DNA of 64,000 bases from UBA4416 sp040387475. GTDB taxonomy: Bacteria > Bacteroidota > Bacteroidia > B-17B0 > Aurantibacillaceae. The notes beneath the pieces are model-generated. The model ran no database searches. It saw only the letters and a list, made by a program, of their open reading frames with translations, and was not told the DNA's origin. Made by a program: the position numbers and the translations under genes. The stretch lies in contig JAZKDT010000012.1 of the NCBI GenBank assembly GCA_040387475.1, positions 1 through 64,000 of the forward strand, written 5' to 3'. This document shows positions 8,777 to 17,412 of this stretch, piece by piece. Numbering within the stretch: position 1 is the first letter of the stretch; every line of letters starts with the position of its first letter.

Positions 8777-9285
8777 TCCTGTTTGATAACGGTTAATTCT
8801 TCTTTTATTCCCAATTCTTTTAATTTCGATTTAATAGCGTTCAAGGTGAGTTCATCAAAACTTTTTTGCCGGGAAATAACGTCATAACCTTCAGCGGTGG
8901 CAATGGTTTTCTGGAAATGAATAATGGTGTAATGACTATTTTGAAAGAGGATTTCCCATTTACTTTTAAATAAAAAGAGTAGTCCTTTGCCCCGCCATAT
9001 AAATTTGGTAGCAGCATCATCTTCAGGTTTATCAAAACCTACAATCGTCTTATTTTTATTGTTTTTCTGATAACCAACCACATCTTTTAAACCAGTAACC
9101 TTGCCTTTGATTTGTAATGTGTAGTTAAATTTAGGGTTGATTTTGTCTCCTTTTAACCACATTTTAAAGTTGCTCATGTTGACGTACCAAGTACCCTCTA
9201 ATTTGGTTAAGGCATTTTGAGCTATTAAGGGCGTAATTGAACTCATAAGGAAGAGTGAAAAATAGAAAATAAATTTTTTATACAT
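8773..9285 (-). CDS. Secreted protein, possibly lipocalin-like, 170 aa
   Basis: Signal peptide at residues 1-22 (FSLFLMSSITPLIAQ). The mature protein begins LTKLEGTWYVNMSNFKMW and continues as alternating beta strands (YTLQIKGKVTGL, TKFIWRGKGLLFLFKSKWEIL), a pattern seen in lipocalin-like beta barrels, where a GxW near the start is common. The assignment to that fold is inference. It is convergent with, and overlaps by 4 bp, the gene at 8351-8776, and lies 42 bp after the MORN-type gene on the same strand. Confidence 0.72.
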   Translation of the reverse strand: MYKKFIFYFSLFLMSSITPLIAQNALTKLEGTWYVNMSNFKMWLKGDKINPKFNYTLQIKGKVTGLKDVVGYQKNNKNKTIVGFDKPEDDAATKFIWRGKGLLFLFKSKWEILFQNSHYTIIHFQKTIATAEGYDVISRQKSFDELTLNAIKSKLKELGIKEELTVIKQD

Positions 9286-9327
9286 AGTAAATCAAATTAT
9301 TAACTATGAAAAATTTATGCCAGAGAA

Positions 9328-10062
9328 TTATTGTTTCTCCCCCATTTGGTAGGTTTCGGATTTGGTAACATTGCCTTTTTCGTCGTAATACGACCAAAGA
9401 CCGTCTTTTTGATAATCACCCAAATCCTTTCGGAAGATCATAGATCCTTCTTCCTTCACCCTACCATTTTCGTAGAATTCCTTTTTTGTATATTTTTTTG
9501 TTTTCTTATCTACGAGCTCAAACAGCGAAGCAGGTAATCCATTTTCATAGTATGAATTACGTTTGTACAAAAATTCAATATTTTTATCATTTTCCTCAAC
9601 ATATTCGGGACTTCCATTCTTAAAAAAATCATATTGATTTTGCGGATTTCCATCGTAGTAATTAATGGTAGACTTTACCTTACCGTCCTCATAATATATT
9701 TCCAATCTGCTATGTTTGAGATCAGTACTTGTAAATGAACGCTCTACCTGTCCATTCTCATAATAATTTTTGAAAACCTTGATAAATCCATCAGCATAAA
9801 ACCCCTTATGCAACAATTTACCGCTTACATAATAATCTTCCTGCCAATTTTGAGCATTATATCCATCTTTGGTATATCTTATAGAATCGCCACCCATCAT
9901 TGGTACCAATTTATTGTAGCGCACAATGCCATAATCCGGATCAATAATTTCAGCAGGCGTGTAGCGCTTTAATTGAGTAACCTGACTGCTAAATGACTGC
10001 GAAAAACCAACAATTGACGTTGCTAATATTAAAATTAAATATGTTAATCTATAAAAAATCAT
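9328..10062 (-). CDS. Secreted MORN-variant (YwqK-like) repeat protein
   Basis: Signal peptide at residues 1-22 ending IVGFSQ. The rest is built from repeats of the type YYENGQVERSF, YYEDGKVKSTINYYDGN, FFKNGSPEYVEEN, FYENGRVKEEG and WSYYDEKGNVTKSETY, which are MORN_2/YwqK-type beta hairpins. Databases often label this family as an antitoxin, but nothing here supports a toxin partner. It is more likely a surface or periplasmic repeat protein. Length is 244 residues. It ends 42 bp before the next minus-strand gene, so the two may form an operon. Confidence 0.85.
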   Translation of the reverse strand: MIFYRLTYLILILATSIVGFSQSFSSQVTQLKRYTPAEIIDPDYGIVRYNKLVPMMGGDSIRYTKDGYNAQNWQEDYYVSGKLLHKGFYADGFIKVFKNYYENGQVERSFTSTDLKHSRLEIYYEDGKVKSTINYYDGNPQNQYDFFKNGSPEYVEENDKNIEFLYKRNSYYENGLPASLFELVDKKTKKYTKKEFYENGRVKEEGSMIFRKDLGDYQKDGLWSYYDEKGNVTKSETYQMGEKQ

Positions 10063-10126
10063 GGTTGGTCTAAATGCAAATTTAATGCAAAATAGTAATT
10101 TTTATGTAAAAATGAACGTTAAATTA

Positions 10127-11077
10127 TTAATGTTTTCCGGAAGATGCCAAATAGCGTTCAGCATCCAAAGCACCCATGCAGCCACTTCCAGCCGCAGTTA
10201 CAGCTTGCCTGTAAGTTTTATCAGCACAATCGCCCACCGCAAAAACACCCTCAATATTTGTTTTGGTTGAACCCGGTACCACATCGATATAGCCTAATTC
10301 GTCCATATTGATCTGTTCCTTAAAAATATCTGTATTGGGTTTGTGACCGATAGCTACGAAAAATCCTGTAACGTCCAAAGTGCGTAACTCATTGGTTACA
10401 TTATTCTTAACAACCACGCCCTCTACCATTTCTTTACCTAAAATATCATGTGTTTCGCTGTTGTAAACCATTTCTATATTCTCAGTATTAGTAACACGGT
10501 GTTGCATGGCTTTACTAGCCCGCATTTCGCCGCGACGAACGATCATGTATACTTTTTTACATAATTTAGAAAGATAGGTTGCTTCTTCGGCGGCAGTATC
10601 TCCTGCTCCAACAATAGCCACTTCCTGTCCTTTGTAAAAGAAACCATCACATACAGCGCAGGCAGAAACTCCGCCAGCATTCATACGCAAACGTGTTTCA
10701 TTTTCCAGGCCCAGCCATTTTGCCGATGCACCTGTAGAAATGATTATCGTATCAGCCGTAATTTCTGTAGTTTCATCAATCCAGATACGTTTTGGTGACG
10801 CATTTAAGTCGGCTTTAGTTGCTAAACCAAATCTTACCTGTGTGCCGAAGCGTTCGGCCTGGGCTTTTAAATCTTCCATTAATTCGGGCCCTGTAATTCC
10901 CTTTGGATAACCCGGAAAATTATCTACTTCGGTCGTTTCGGTTAATTGTCCGCCAGGCGTTAAGCCTGTATATACAACAGGTTTAAGGTCGGCACGGGCA
11001 GCATATATAGCAGCGGTATAACCAGCGGGGCCGGATCCGATAATAAGACATTTAATGTGTTCGGTAGTAGTTGACAT
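10127..11077 (-). CDS. trxB: Thioredoxin-disulfide reductase
   Basis: Flavoenzyme that passes electrons from NADPH to thioredoxin in the cytoplasm. It has the FAD-binding GSGPAGYTAAIYAARA near residue 14, the redox pair CAVC at residues 140-143, the NADPH site VGAGDTAAEEATYLS and the C-terminal FAD motif GVFAVGDCADKTYRQAVTAAGSGCMGA. At 316 residues it is standard for low-molecular-weight TrxB. It sits alone, with gaps of 64 bp and more on both sides. Confidence 0.98.
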   Translation of the reverse strand: MSTTTEHIKCLIIGSGPAGYTAAIYAARADLKPVVYTGLTPGGQLTETTEVDNFPGYPKGITGPELMEDLKAQAERFGTQVRFGLATKADLNASPKRIWIDETTEITADTIIISTGASAKWLGLENETRLRMNAGGVSACAVCDGFFYKGQEVAIVGAGDTAAEEATYLSKLCKKVYMIVRRGEMRASKAMQHRVTNTENIEMVYNSETHDILGKEMVEGVVVKNNVTNELRTLDVTGFFVAIGHKPNTDIFKEQINMDELGYIDVVPGSTKTNIEGVFAVGDCADKTYRQAVTAAGSGCMGALDAERYLASSGKH

Positions 11078-11255
11078 AATTGGTTTAGTTTTTTGCGAGT
11101 ACGAAATTACTATTAATAAGTAAAAAGCTATTTACAATTTACTCACAATATTATTTAAAATGTGTTGGAATTGGAATCACAACCATGAAGTGTGACCCGA
11201 TTGCGAATATAGAATGACACCGCTTGACCTGTGGTTCAATAAAATGAAGATGTAG

Positions 11256-11642
11256 TTAGGGTATCAGCCGTTTTTTCTGTTTACTGAAAAACCACCAACC
11301 CATTAAACAGCCAAAACTATTAGCAATAAAATCTAACCAGTCGCCGCTACGCTGACTGAATACTGTTGCCTGCATAACCTCTAACATACCGCCATATGCA
11401 ATGCAAAAAGCAAGTGTGAGTGCAATTGCGGTATTGGATAGCTTGCCTAGTTTTAAACAAAAATTTAGCCACAAACACGTTAATAAAAAGAAAATGCTGG
11501 CATGAACAAATTTATCAAAGCTCAACAACTCCAACCAGTTGGCCGTTGGAACAAAACGGCCGGGTGTGCAGCACAATATGAAGATGATAATTGTCCATAA
11601 ACAGGCAAATAGAAGGCTATGTTTTAAAAGTATTTTTGTCAT
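11256..11642 (-). CDS. VanZ-like family membrane protein
   Basis: Small polytopic membrane protein of 128 residues with four hydrophobic segments. The features LSFDKFVHASIFFLLTCLW and GGMLEVMQATVFSQRSGDWLDFIANSFGCLMG (acidic residue plus DWLDFIAN followed by Gly) are those of the VanZ-like family. The cellular role of these proteins is unclear, and the link to teicoplanin resistance holds only for VanZ itself. It may form an operon with gcvH, but a strong terminator (11751-11782) lies between them, so it is probably transcribed separately. Confidence 0.85.
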   Translation of the reverse strand: MTKILLKHSLLFACLWTIIIFILCCTPGRFVPTANWLELLSFDKFVHASIFFLLTCLWLNFCLKLGKLSNTAIALTLAFCIAYGGMLEVMQATVFSQRSGDWLDFIANSFGCLMGWWFFSKQKKRLIP

Positions 11643-11740
11643 AAAAAGGTTGCTGCTAATAACGTGTGTAATACAAATTTAGTGTGCCGGTTCGGGCATA
11701 GTTGGAGAATAATCTTTAAGCCATTTCAACTACACCCGAG

Positions 11741-11782
11741 GGGAAAAATAAAAGAGACTGCCTCTATTGAAACAGTCTCTTT
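11741..11782 (-). terminator. Rho-independent terminator of gcvH
   Basis: Perfect 10-bp stem AAAGAGACTG (11751-11760) / CAGTCTCTTT (11773-11782) with a 12-base loop. On the minus strand it is followed by a T-rich run (11741-11750). It lies 20 bp after the gcvH stop. Confidence 0.88.
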
Positions 11783-11802
11783 CAAATAATAAAATTCAAG
11801 TT

Positions 11803-12183
11803 TTATGCTCCAATTAAGCTTTTATAAGCATCTGCAGATAACAAATCCGCTAATTCAGCTTCATTATCAATGCTTACTTTAATCATCCAGCCTTGTCCAT
11901 AAGGGTCATTATTAACCGACTCAGGGGTGCTATCGATATCTTTATTCATTTCCAATACTTTACCAGAGATTGGCATAAAGAGGTCAGACACCGTTTTAAC
12001 AGCTTCTACCGTTCCAAAAATTTCTTCTCTTGCCACAGTTTCACCAATTGTAGTTACATCCACATACACGATATCACCTAATTCTTTTTGAGCAAAATCA
12101 GTGATACCAATAGTTGCAACATTACCTTCTACACGAATCCATTCGTGATCTTTAGTGTACTTTAATTCTGACGGAAAATTCAT
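11803..12183 (-). CDS. gcvH: Glycine cleavage system H protein
   Basis: Lipoyl carrier of the glycine cleavage complex. It shuttles the aminomethyl group between the P, T and L proteins. The 126-residue protein matches the family end to end: YTKDHEWIRVEG at the N-terminus, GITDFAQKELGDIVYVD in the middle, and the lipoylation site GTVEAVKTVSD with Lys63. PISGKVLEMN and VNNDPYGQGWMIKV close the domain. No other gcv gene is nearby, which is common in Bacteroidota. Transcription ends at the hairpin 20 bp downstream. Confidence 0.98.
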   Translation of the reverse strand: MNFPSELKYTKDHEWIRVEGNVATIGITDFAQKELGDIVYVDVTTIGETVAREEIFGTVEAVKTVSDLFMPISGKVLEMNKDIDSTPESVNNDPYGQGWMIKVSIDNEAELADLLSADAYKSLIGA

Positions 12184-12497
12184 AGCTGTTTTATATTATT
12201 AATTTGGGGTTTAAAAACCGGTTTATTTTGCACAAATATATAGGTTTATATTAATTAATATGAGCAAGCCCAAAAAAATAAGTTATCAAATTTACCATTT
12301 AAAAAAGGTTTAAAACTCTATTTGTATTTATGGCTTACAGATTTTAGATTTACGGGCGCGGAATTAAGGAAAATTCGAGCCTGGCAAATGTTTTTAACCA
12401 AAATTAAACCACAGAATTATTCATGTTACTGCAACGAACACACTAAACATACAGCATGGATAATCCATATGGCAATTAAAACTAATAAAATCTGCAC
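12184..12497. promoter_or_regulatory. Divergent intergenic region gcvH / 3-hydroxyacyl-CoA dehydrogenase
   Basis: This 314-bp non-coding stretch separates two divergent genes. For gcvH, the minus strand carries TATATTTG at 12233-12240, an exact TAnnTTTG -7 box, giving a leader of about 40 bases. No -33 TTTG is correctly spaced from it. For the plus-strand gene I see no convincing box. I found no RNA gene and no long repeat in it. Confidence 0.5.
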
Positions 12498-13409
12498 ATG
12501 AAAAATATAACAGTTATAGGAAGCGGAACCATGGGAAATGGTATTGCTCACGTATTTGCACAATTTGGATACTCTGTGAATCTTGTTGATATCAGTGAAC
12601 CGGCATTGCAAAAAGCATTAGCAACGATTGCAAAAAATATTGACAGGCAAGTGGCCAAAGGTACTGTAACGGAAGCCGAAAAAACAGCTACTCTTGCCAA
12701 CATCAAAACATTTACAAAGCTTGAAGAAGGCGCGAAAAATGCTGACCTGGTAGTAGAAGCAGCCAGCGAAAATTTGAATGTAAAACTGGCTATCTTTAAA
12801 CAACTGGATGAGATCTGTCCGGCCAATACGATTTTAGCAAGTAACACTTCATCTATTTCCATCACCCAAATAGCAGCCGCCACTAAGCGCGCCGATAAAG
12901 TTATCGGGATGCATTTTATGAACCCGGTTCCTGTGATGAAATTAATTGAAGTGATCCGTGGTTATTCTACCAGCAATGAAGTATGTAGCCTGATCATGGA
13001 AACTTCCAAGAAATTAAATAAAATACCTACCGAAGTAAACGATTATCCGGGGTTTGTTGCCAATAAAATTTTAATGCCGATGATCAATGAGGCAATCATT
13101 ACTTTACATGAAGGCACCGCAGGTGTTGAAGAAATTGATACCGTCATGAAATTAGGAATGGCGCATCCGATGGGCCCTTTACAACTGGCTGATTTTATTG
13201 GACTGGATGTTTGTTTAAATATTTTAAAAGTATTACAGGATGGTTACGGCAATCCAAAGTATGCCCCATGCCCTTTATTGGTAAATATGGTAACTGCGGG
13301 GCACCTGGGTGTTAAAAGCGGAAAAGGATTTTATGATTATGCCGGTGGTACAAAAGACCTGGTATTAGCAGAAAGATTCAGAAAACAAACTAATAGTGTT
13401 TTAGCCTAG
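12498..13409 (+). CDS. 3-hydroxybutyryl/3-hydroxyacyl-CoA dehydrogenase
   Basis: NAD(P)-dependent oxidation of 3-hydroxyacyl-CoA to 3-ketoacyl-CoA, in beta-oxidation or butanoate metabolism. It starts with a Rossmann motif (VIGSGTMGNGIAHVFAQFGY) and Asp in the second strand (VNLVDIS). It contains SNTSSISITQIAA and GMHFMNPVPVMKLIEVI, with the catalytic His in HFMNP and Glu in IEVI, followed by the C-terminal domain (DYPGFVANKI, GPLQLADFIGLD, SGKGFYDY). At 303 residues it is the single-domain PaaH/Hbd type. Two genes of unrelated families follow closely (4 and 13 bp), so an operon is likely. Confidence 0.95.
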   Translation: MKNITVIGSGTMGNGIAHVFAQFGYSVNLVDISEPALQKALATIAKNIDRQVAKGTVTEAEKTATLANIKTFTKLEEGAKNADLVVEAASENLNVKLAIFKQLDEICPANTILASNTSSISITQIAAATKRADKVIGMHFMNPVPVMKLIEVIRGYSTSNEVCSLIMETSKKLNKIPTEVNDYPGFVANKILMPMINEAIITLHEGTAGVEEIDTVMKLGMAHPMGPLQLADFIGLDVCLNILKVLQDGYGNPKYAPCPLLVNMVTAGHLGVKSGKGFYDYAGGTKDLVLAERFRKQTNSVLA

Positions 13410-13413
13410 TTTT

Positions 13414-13875
13414 ATGACAGAAGGCGCTTCCATATTCCCTATAGAATTTCCACCCATCAAAAGTGCGGGTGTGTATTATTTTAATACCTCTTCAGGCCTT
13501 AGATATGAAGTGCGTTTTGGAAGAAGACAAGATAATATTTTACACTCGACCATTGTTTTTGGTGTGATTAACGAGGAGTTTGAAGGCGAAGAATACGTTA
13601 CCACAAACCGCGGTGAAGTTTACAGGGTAATGAATACTATTGTAAAGATCATTAAGGATTTTATGGAGCAACATTCGAAAGTAAATATCTATGAGTTCCA
13701 TGCAATCGATCGGGATGATGAAGAAGAACATTCAAACCCTGTGGACGCTAAAAAGAATAAGATCAAAGGAAATGCCCGTTTAAAATTATACAAACGCTAC
13801 CTGCCAAAGATATTTGAACAAGGCTGGAGTTTTAATTTTGACGGAAATAATGCAATTGTAAACAAGATTAATTAA
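13414..13875 (+). CDS. Conserved hypothetical protein, 153 aa
   Basis: No family is recognised with confidence. It is a soluble alpha/beta protein with no signal peptide. Visible features are a beta region (YYFNTSSGLRYEVRFGRR), a conserved-looking stretch NRGEVYRVMNTIVKIIKDFMEQ followed by YEFHAID, and KGNARLKLYKRYLPKIFE near the end. It begins 4 bp after the dehydrogenase stop and is followed 13 bp later by the PRiA4-type gene, so it belongs to that transcript. The combination of mutation-prone linker DDEEEHSNPVDAKKNK and a compact core suggests a single small domain. Confidence 0.78.
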   Translation: MTEGASIFPIEFPPIKSAGVYYFNTSSGLRYEVRFGRRQDNILHSTIVFGVINEEFEGEEYVTTNRGEVYRVMNTIVKIIKDFMEQHSKVNIYEFHAIDRDDEEEHSNPVDAKKNKIKGNARLKLYKRYLPKIFEQGWSFNFDGNNAIVNKIN

Positions 13876-13888
13876 CCCATTTTAAATT

Positions 13889-14587
13889 ATGGCAGTATAT
13901 AAATTTAAGCTCTTTATTGAAGACAACGAAGACATTTATCGCGAAATAGAAATACTTTCAGGACAAACATTTGAAGATTTTCACAACATCATTCAGGACG
14001 CTTATAAGTTTGACAAAAAACACGCCGCAGCTTTTTTTGTAAGTGACGACTATTGGAGAAAAGACCAGGAAATTACGTTGCGCGAAGAGGACCTGCCATT
14101 GGACGAGGAAGAAGTTCGAAAAGGTGTTTCTCCAAAAAAATTAATGGCAAAAACAAAAATTGCCAAATATATTGAGAGTCCTCGCCAGCGTTTTATGTAC
14201 GTTTTTGATCCCGATGTAAAATGGGCATTTTGTATTGAACTGATGAAGATTTTACCGGACAATCCAAAAGGTACCTACCCTACTATTGTAAAATCCATTG
14301 GTAATCCTCCCAAGCAATATAAACAAACACAAATGGCCAAAGGCGAGTTAACTCCCGATCAGGCCATGGCAGCCATGTTAGCTGATCCCGAAGTAGCGGA
14401 TGAAAGTGAGATCTATAAAGCCATTAAAAATGATACTGTTGGCATAGACGAAGGTGATTTAAATCATTTAGAGGGAGAAGAAGGCGAAGAGGGAACAGAA
14501 AGTGAAGATGAATTTGGAGGTGATGATGACATGGATAATGACGATGATCATGAAGTACCGGAGGATTACGGGCACGATGAAGACTAA
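13889..14587 (+). CDS. pRiA4b ORF-3-like protein with acidic tail
   Basis: The first 155 residues fit the plasmid pRiA4b ORF-3-like fold (PF07929): VYKFKLFIEDNEDIYREIEIL, FEDFHNIIQDAYKFDKKHAAAFFV and FMYVFDPDVKWAFCIELMKI. The last 50 residues are very acidic (EEGEEGTESEDEFGGDDDMD). The biochemical role of the family is unknown. Despite the name it is common in chromosomes and is no sign of a plasmid here, because the flanking genes are housekeeping. It is the third gene of the dehydrogenase operon. Confidence 0.85.
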   Translation: MAVYKFKLFIEDNEDIYREIEILSGQTFEDFHNIIQDAYKFDKKHAAAFFVSDDYWRKDQEITLREEDLPLDEEEVRKGVSPKKLMAKTKIAKYIESPRQRFMYVFDPDVKWAFCIELMKILPDNPKGTYPTIVKSIGNPPKQYKQTQMAKGELTPDQAMAAMLADPEVADESEIYKAIKNDTVGIDEGDLNHLEGEEGEEGTESEDEFGGDDDMDNDDDHEVPEDYGHDED

Positions 14588-14620
14588 CTACTCATAAAGA
14601 AACACAAATAACTAAATATG

Positions 14621-14702
14621 ATTACGAATTACTTACGAATATACGAATCCGAGGTTTCAAGCTATGTTGCCACGATTCGTAAATTCGTATAGATTCGTAA
14701 TT
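14621..14702. repeat. Imperfect palindrome made of repeated ACGAAT / ATTCGT units
   Basis: The left arm (14621-14648) carries three copies of ACGAAT and the right arm (14675-14702) three copies of ATTCGT at matching distances. The arms pair over about 27 bp with a few mismatches, with a loop of about 26 bp. There is no T-run, so it does not look like a standard terminator. It sits between the PRiA4-type gene and GAPDH, 40 bp before the GAPDH start. Confidence 0.75.
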
Positions 14703-14742
14703 AATAATTTACCAAGTAACACAAACAGAAAAACTAAACAGT

Positions 14743-16206
14743 ATGCAAACCACAGAAAAAGCAAATGCTGCATACCAGACGCAATTAAACGACTGGATCG
14801 TACAGGAAAAAGCAACCATTGAATTGATTGGAACAATCGGGAAATTATGGTTCGAAAAGTCAATTGAATTAATTTTATTCAGAAATCAGTTAGTTGACAG
14901 AAGTGTAAGTGAGATCATGAACCTGCATCAGTATGCAAAGAACATTGTTAAAAAAACGATTTCAGTAAACGACACCTTAGCAATTGCTACGGCGATTAAT
15001 AATGCTGATGTTTGTCCTTCGCGTGTAGATATCGGTAAATTAGCATTTGAATATCAACAGGAAAAAGCAAACTTTAAATCGGTTGATGAATTCATAGGCA
15101 ATAAATTAAAAGAATTAATTGGTGTAAAAACAACGATTACTCCAAAAGACGTTATCCTTTATGGCTTTGGTCGTATTGGCCGTTTAGCAGCCCGTGAATT
15201 AATTTCGCAGGCAGGTAAAGGTGAGCAATTACGTTTGCGTGCTATTGTTACACGTGGCAGCAGCGATGATGATATTATTAAACGTGCCGATTTGTTACGT
15301 ACGGATTCTGTGCACGGTGTTTTTCCGGGAACTGTTATTGAAGACCTGGAAAATAAAGCTTTGATCATTAACGGGCATACGGTTCACATGATTGATGCTA
15401 AAAACCCTGAAGATGTAGATTACACTGCTTATGGAATTGATAATGCTTTGGTAATTGATAACACTGGTGTATTCAGAGATGACGTAGAATTAAGCCGTCA
15501 CTTAAAAGCCAAAGGTGTTAGCAAAGTATTATTAACCGCTCCTGCAAAAGGCAACGTGCCAAACGTAGTACACGGTATCAACCACGAAACAGTTGATGTT
15601 AAAAACGGGCAGATCTTTTCTGCAGCATCCTGTACAACTAACGCGATTATGCCTATACTTTATGTTATTGATAAGGAATTAGGTATTCAAAAAGGACATA
15701 TTGAAACGGTTCACTCTTATACCAATGATCAAAACTTATTGGACAACTACCATAAAAAATACCGTCGTGGGCGTTCAGCTGCATTGAACATGGTAATTAC
15801 TGAAACAGGGGCTGAAAGCGCCTTGAAAAAAGTGTTACCACACCTGGCAGGTAAGTTTACCGCTAACTCGGTACGTGTACCCACACCCAATGTTTCATTA
15901 GCGATTTTAAACTTAAACATCAATAAAGAAGTAACGCGCGATGAAGTAAATGAGATCATTCGTAAATATGCTTTAAACGGCGCTTTGGTTGAACAAATTC
16001 AATACGCATTCAGTAACGAATTAGTGTCATCTGATGTGATTGGCAATCCTTGTCCATCTGTATTTGATAGTAATGCGACGATTATCTCTCCTGATAAAAA
16101 GAGCATTGTATTATATGTATGGTATGATAACGAGTATGGCTACACGCGCCAGGTAATTCGTTTCTCGAAACATATTGCAGAGGTAAGAAGAGCTACTTAT
16201 TACTAG
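14743..16206 (+). CDS. gap: Glyceraldehyde-3-phosphate dehydrogenase, long form (487 aa)
   Basis: Glycolytic/gluconeogenic enzyme oxidising glyceraldehyde 3-phosphate to 1,3-bisphosphoglycerate. The usual GAPDH core starts only at residue 138 or so with the Rossmann motif LYGFGRIGRLAARELI. The catalytic Cys is in ASCTTNAIMPI (Cys297), followed by HSYTNDQNLLDN, RRGRSAALNMVITETGAESA and WYDNEYGYTRQVI. The first ~135 residues are a helical extension absent from common 330-residue enzymes. Longer forms of about 480 residues are known in Bacteroidota and other marine bacteria. It is followed by a short GC-rich repeat array and then a terminator. Confidence 0.95.
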   Translation: MQTTEKANAAYQTQLNDWIVQEKATIELIGTIGKLWFEKSIELILFRNQLVDRSVSEIMNLHQYAKNIVKKTISVNDTLAIATAINNADVCPSRVDIGKLAFEYQQEKANFKSVDEFIGNKLKELIGVKTTITPKDVILYGFGRIGRLAARELISQAGKGEQLRLRAIVTRGSSDDDIIKRADLLRTDSVHGVFPGTVIEDLENKALIINGHTVHMIDAKNPEDVDYTAYGIDNALVIDNTGVFRDDVELSRHLKAKGVSKVLLTAPAKGNVPNVVHGINHETVDVKNGQIFSAASCTTNAIMPILYVIDKELGIQKGHIETVHSYTNDQNLLDNYHKKYRRGRSAALNMVITETGAESALKKVLPHLAGKFTANSVRVPTPNVSLAILNLNINKEVTRDEVNEIIRKYALNGALVEQIQYAFSNELVSSDVIGNPCPSVFDSNATIISPDKKSIVLYVWYDNEYGYTRQVIRFSKHIAEVRRATYY

Positions 16207-16290
16207 GCTTCGACTCCGCTCAGCCACCAGGCTTCGACTCCCGGCGCTGGGTTTCGATTCCGCTCAACCACCGGGCTTCGAGAGATTCGG
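16206..16290. repeat. GC-rich short repeat array (GCTTCGACTCCGCTCAGCCACC units)
   Basis: Immediately after the GAPDH stop lie about three degenerate copies of a ~24-bp unit with core CTTCGACTCCGCTCAGCCAC, then a partial fourth (GGCTTCGAGAGATTC). The GC content is far above the neighbourhood. The same core occurs once more in this window at 22624-22649. Confidence 0.8.
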
Positions 16291-16313
16291 CTATCATCGC
16301 AACAATATATATC

Positions 16314-16347
16314 AAATCCCTTCGTTAATAGCGAGGGGATTTTTTTT
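16314..16347 (+). terminator. Rho-independent terminator of GAPDH
   Basis: Stem AAATCCC (16314-16320) pairs with GGGATTT, extended by TTCG/CGAG with one mismatch. It is followed by a run of T residues. It lies after the repeat array. Confidence 0.8.
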
Positions 16348-16432
16348 AAACGGAACCTGTGTGCTAAAAACCTGTTTTACGGCGTGTCGTTATAATTTAA
16401 AACCACTACATTTATATATAAATAATTACATT

Positions 16433-17359
16433 ATGAGATATATTGCCGTTTTGTTTTTAGGATTACACGTTAGTGTTCAGGCACAGGACCCAGTATTTAC
16501 CAATGCACAGCAATCGCTGGTAGCCCTCAATCCTTCTTTTGCTGGGAGTAATGGTTTGATCAGATTTCAATCGAATACCAGAATGCAGTGGATGAGTTTA
16601 CCCGGATCATACCAAACCTATTATAATAGCCTGGATGCTTTTATTAAACCTATGAACGGAGGTTTTGCGTTAGCTTACTCGAGAGATGACCAGGCAAAAG
16701 GTACATTGGTAACGGACAGAATTGATCTGACCTATGCGCAGCATTTTAATTTATTGGATAAAAAACTAAAAATAATCCCATCCTTACAGGTAAGTGTTTT
16801 TAGAAAGACGTTAGACCGACGCAAAGTTGTGTTTGGTGATCAGATAGAGCCACGCCGGGGTTTTACAGATCCATGGAGCTCTTTGCCTACTCAATCCAAA
16901 TCGAACGTGGATTTTAGCTCGGGGCTTATTATCAATTACAATCACTTTTATTTAGGCACTACGGTATTCCATTTCACGCAACCGGATGAAGGATTACAGG
17001 GTCCGAGTAAACTACCTTTAAGGTCAAGTTCCTTTATCTCTTATAACTTTAAGATTGGAGAGAATGTGCTGTTAAATCCAATCTTAAGATATGATCAACA
17101 ACAAAATTTCAGCAACATTCAGTTTAACGTGAATGCCTTATTTTTAAAACATATAATGGTTAGCACCGGATATAGGAATAACAATACCATAAATGCATTT
17201 GCAGGTTTCCGCCATCCTTATTTTACAGTTTCGGGAGGTTACGAGTTTGCTTTAGATAATGCATCTCCAAACAGTTCGGGCACCTATGAATTGGCGGCCA
17301 CTTTAACACTAAGAACTAAAGAAAACCGTAAGGTGGTTAAAGATTTTGAGCGTTGGTAA
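16433..17359 (+). CDS. PorP/SprF family type IX secretion outer-membrane protein
   Basis: Member of the PorP/SprF family, beta-barrel proteins linked to type IX secretion and gliding in Bacteroidota. The ATG at 16433 is chosen because a signal peptide starts there (IAVLFLGLHVSVQAQ). A 24-codon upstream extension in the same frame lacks signal character. The mature start is typical (QDPVFTNAQQSLVALNPSFAGS, then MQWMSLPGSYQTYYNSLDAFI), and so are the alternating strands to the end, with GFRHPYFTVSGGYEFAL. Length is 308 residues. Many genomes have several copies, so it need not be the core PorP. It has its own terminator. Confidence 0.9.
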   Translation: MRYIAVLFLGLHVSVQAQDPVFTNAQQSLVALNPSFAGSNGLIRFQSNTRMQWMSLPGSYQTYYNSLDAFIKPMNGGFALAYSRDDQAKGTLVTDRIDLTYAQHFNLLDKKLKIIPSLQVSVFRKTLDRRKVVFGDQIEPRRGFTDPWSSLPTQSKSNVDFSSGLIINYNHFYLGTTVFHFTQPDEGLQGPSKLPLRSSSFISYNFKIGENVLLNPILRYDQQQNFSNIQFNVNALFLKHIMVSTGYRNNNTINAFAGFRHPYFTVSGGYEFALDNASPNSSGTYELAATLTLRTKENRKVVKDFERW

Positions 17360-17381
17360 CATTAAAATCTCCAAAAAAATG

Positions 17382-17412
17382 AAAGCCGGCATTATTTGTC
17401 GGCTTTTTATTT
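17382..17412 (+). terminator. Rho-independent terminator of the PorP/SprF-like gene
   Basis: Stem AAAGCCG (17382-17388) / CGGCTTT (17400-17406) followed by a T-rich run. Confidence 0.82.

Noticed and set aside
9328..10062. YwqK-type antitoxin
   Set aside because: No toxin gene is adjacent, and the protein has a signal peptide, so the label would mislead.
13889..14587. Plasmid marker (pRiA4b ORF-3 name)
   Set aside because: The surrounding genes are chromosomal housekeeping, and the family is common in chromosomes.
14621..14702. CRISPR repeat unit
   Set aside because: There is one palindrome only, and no spacers or cas genes.
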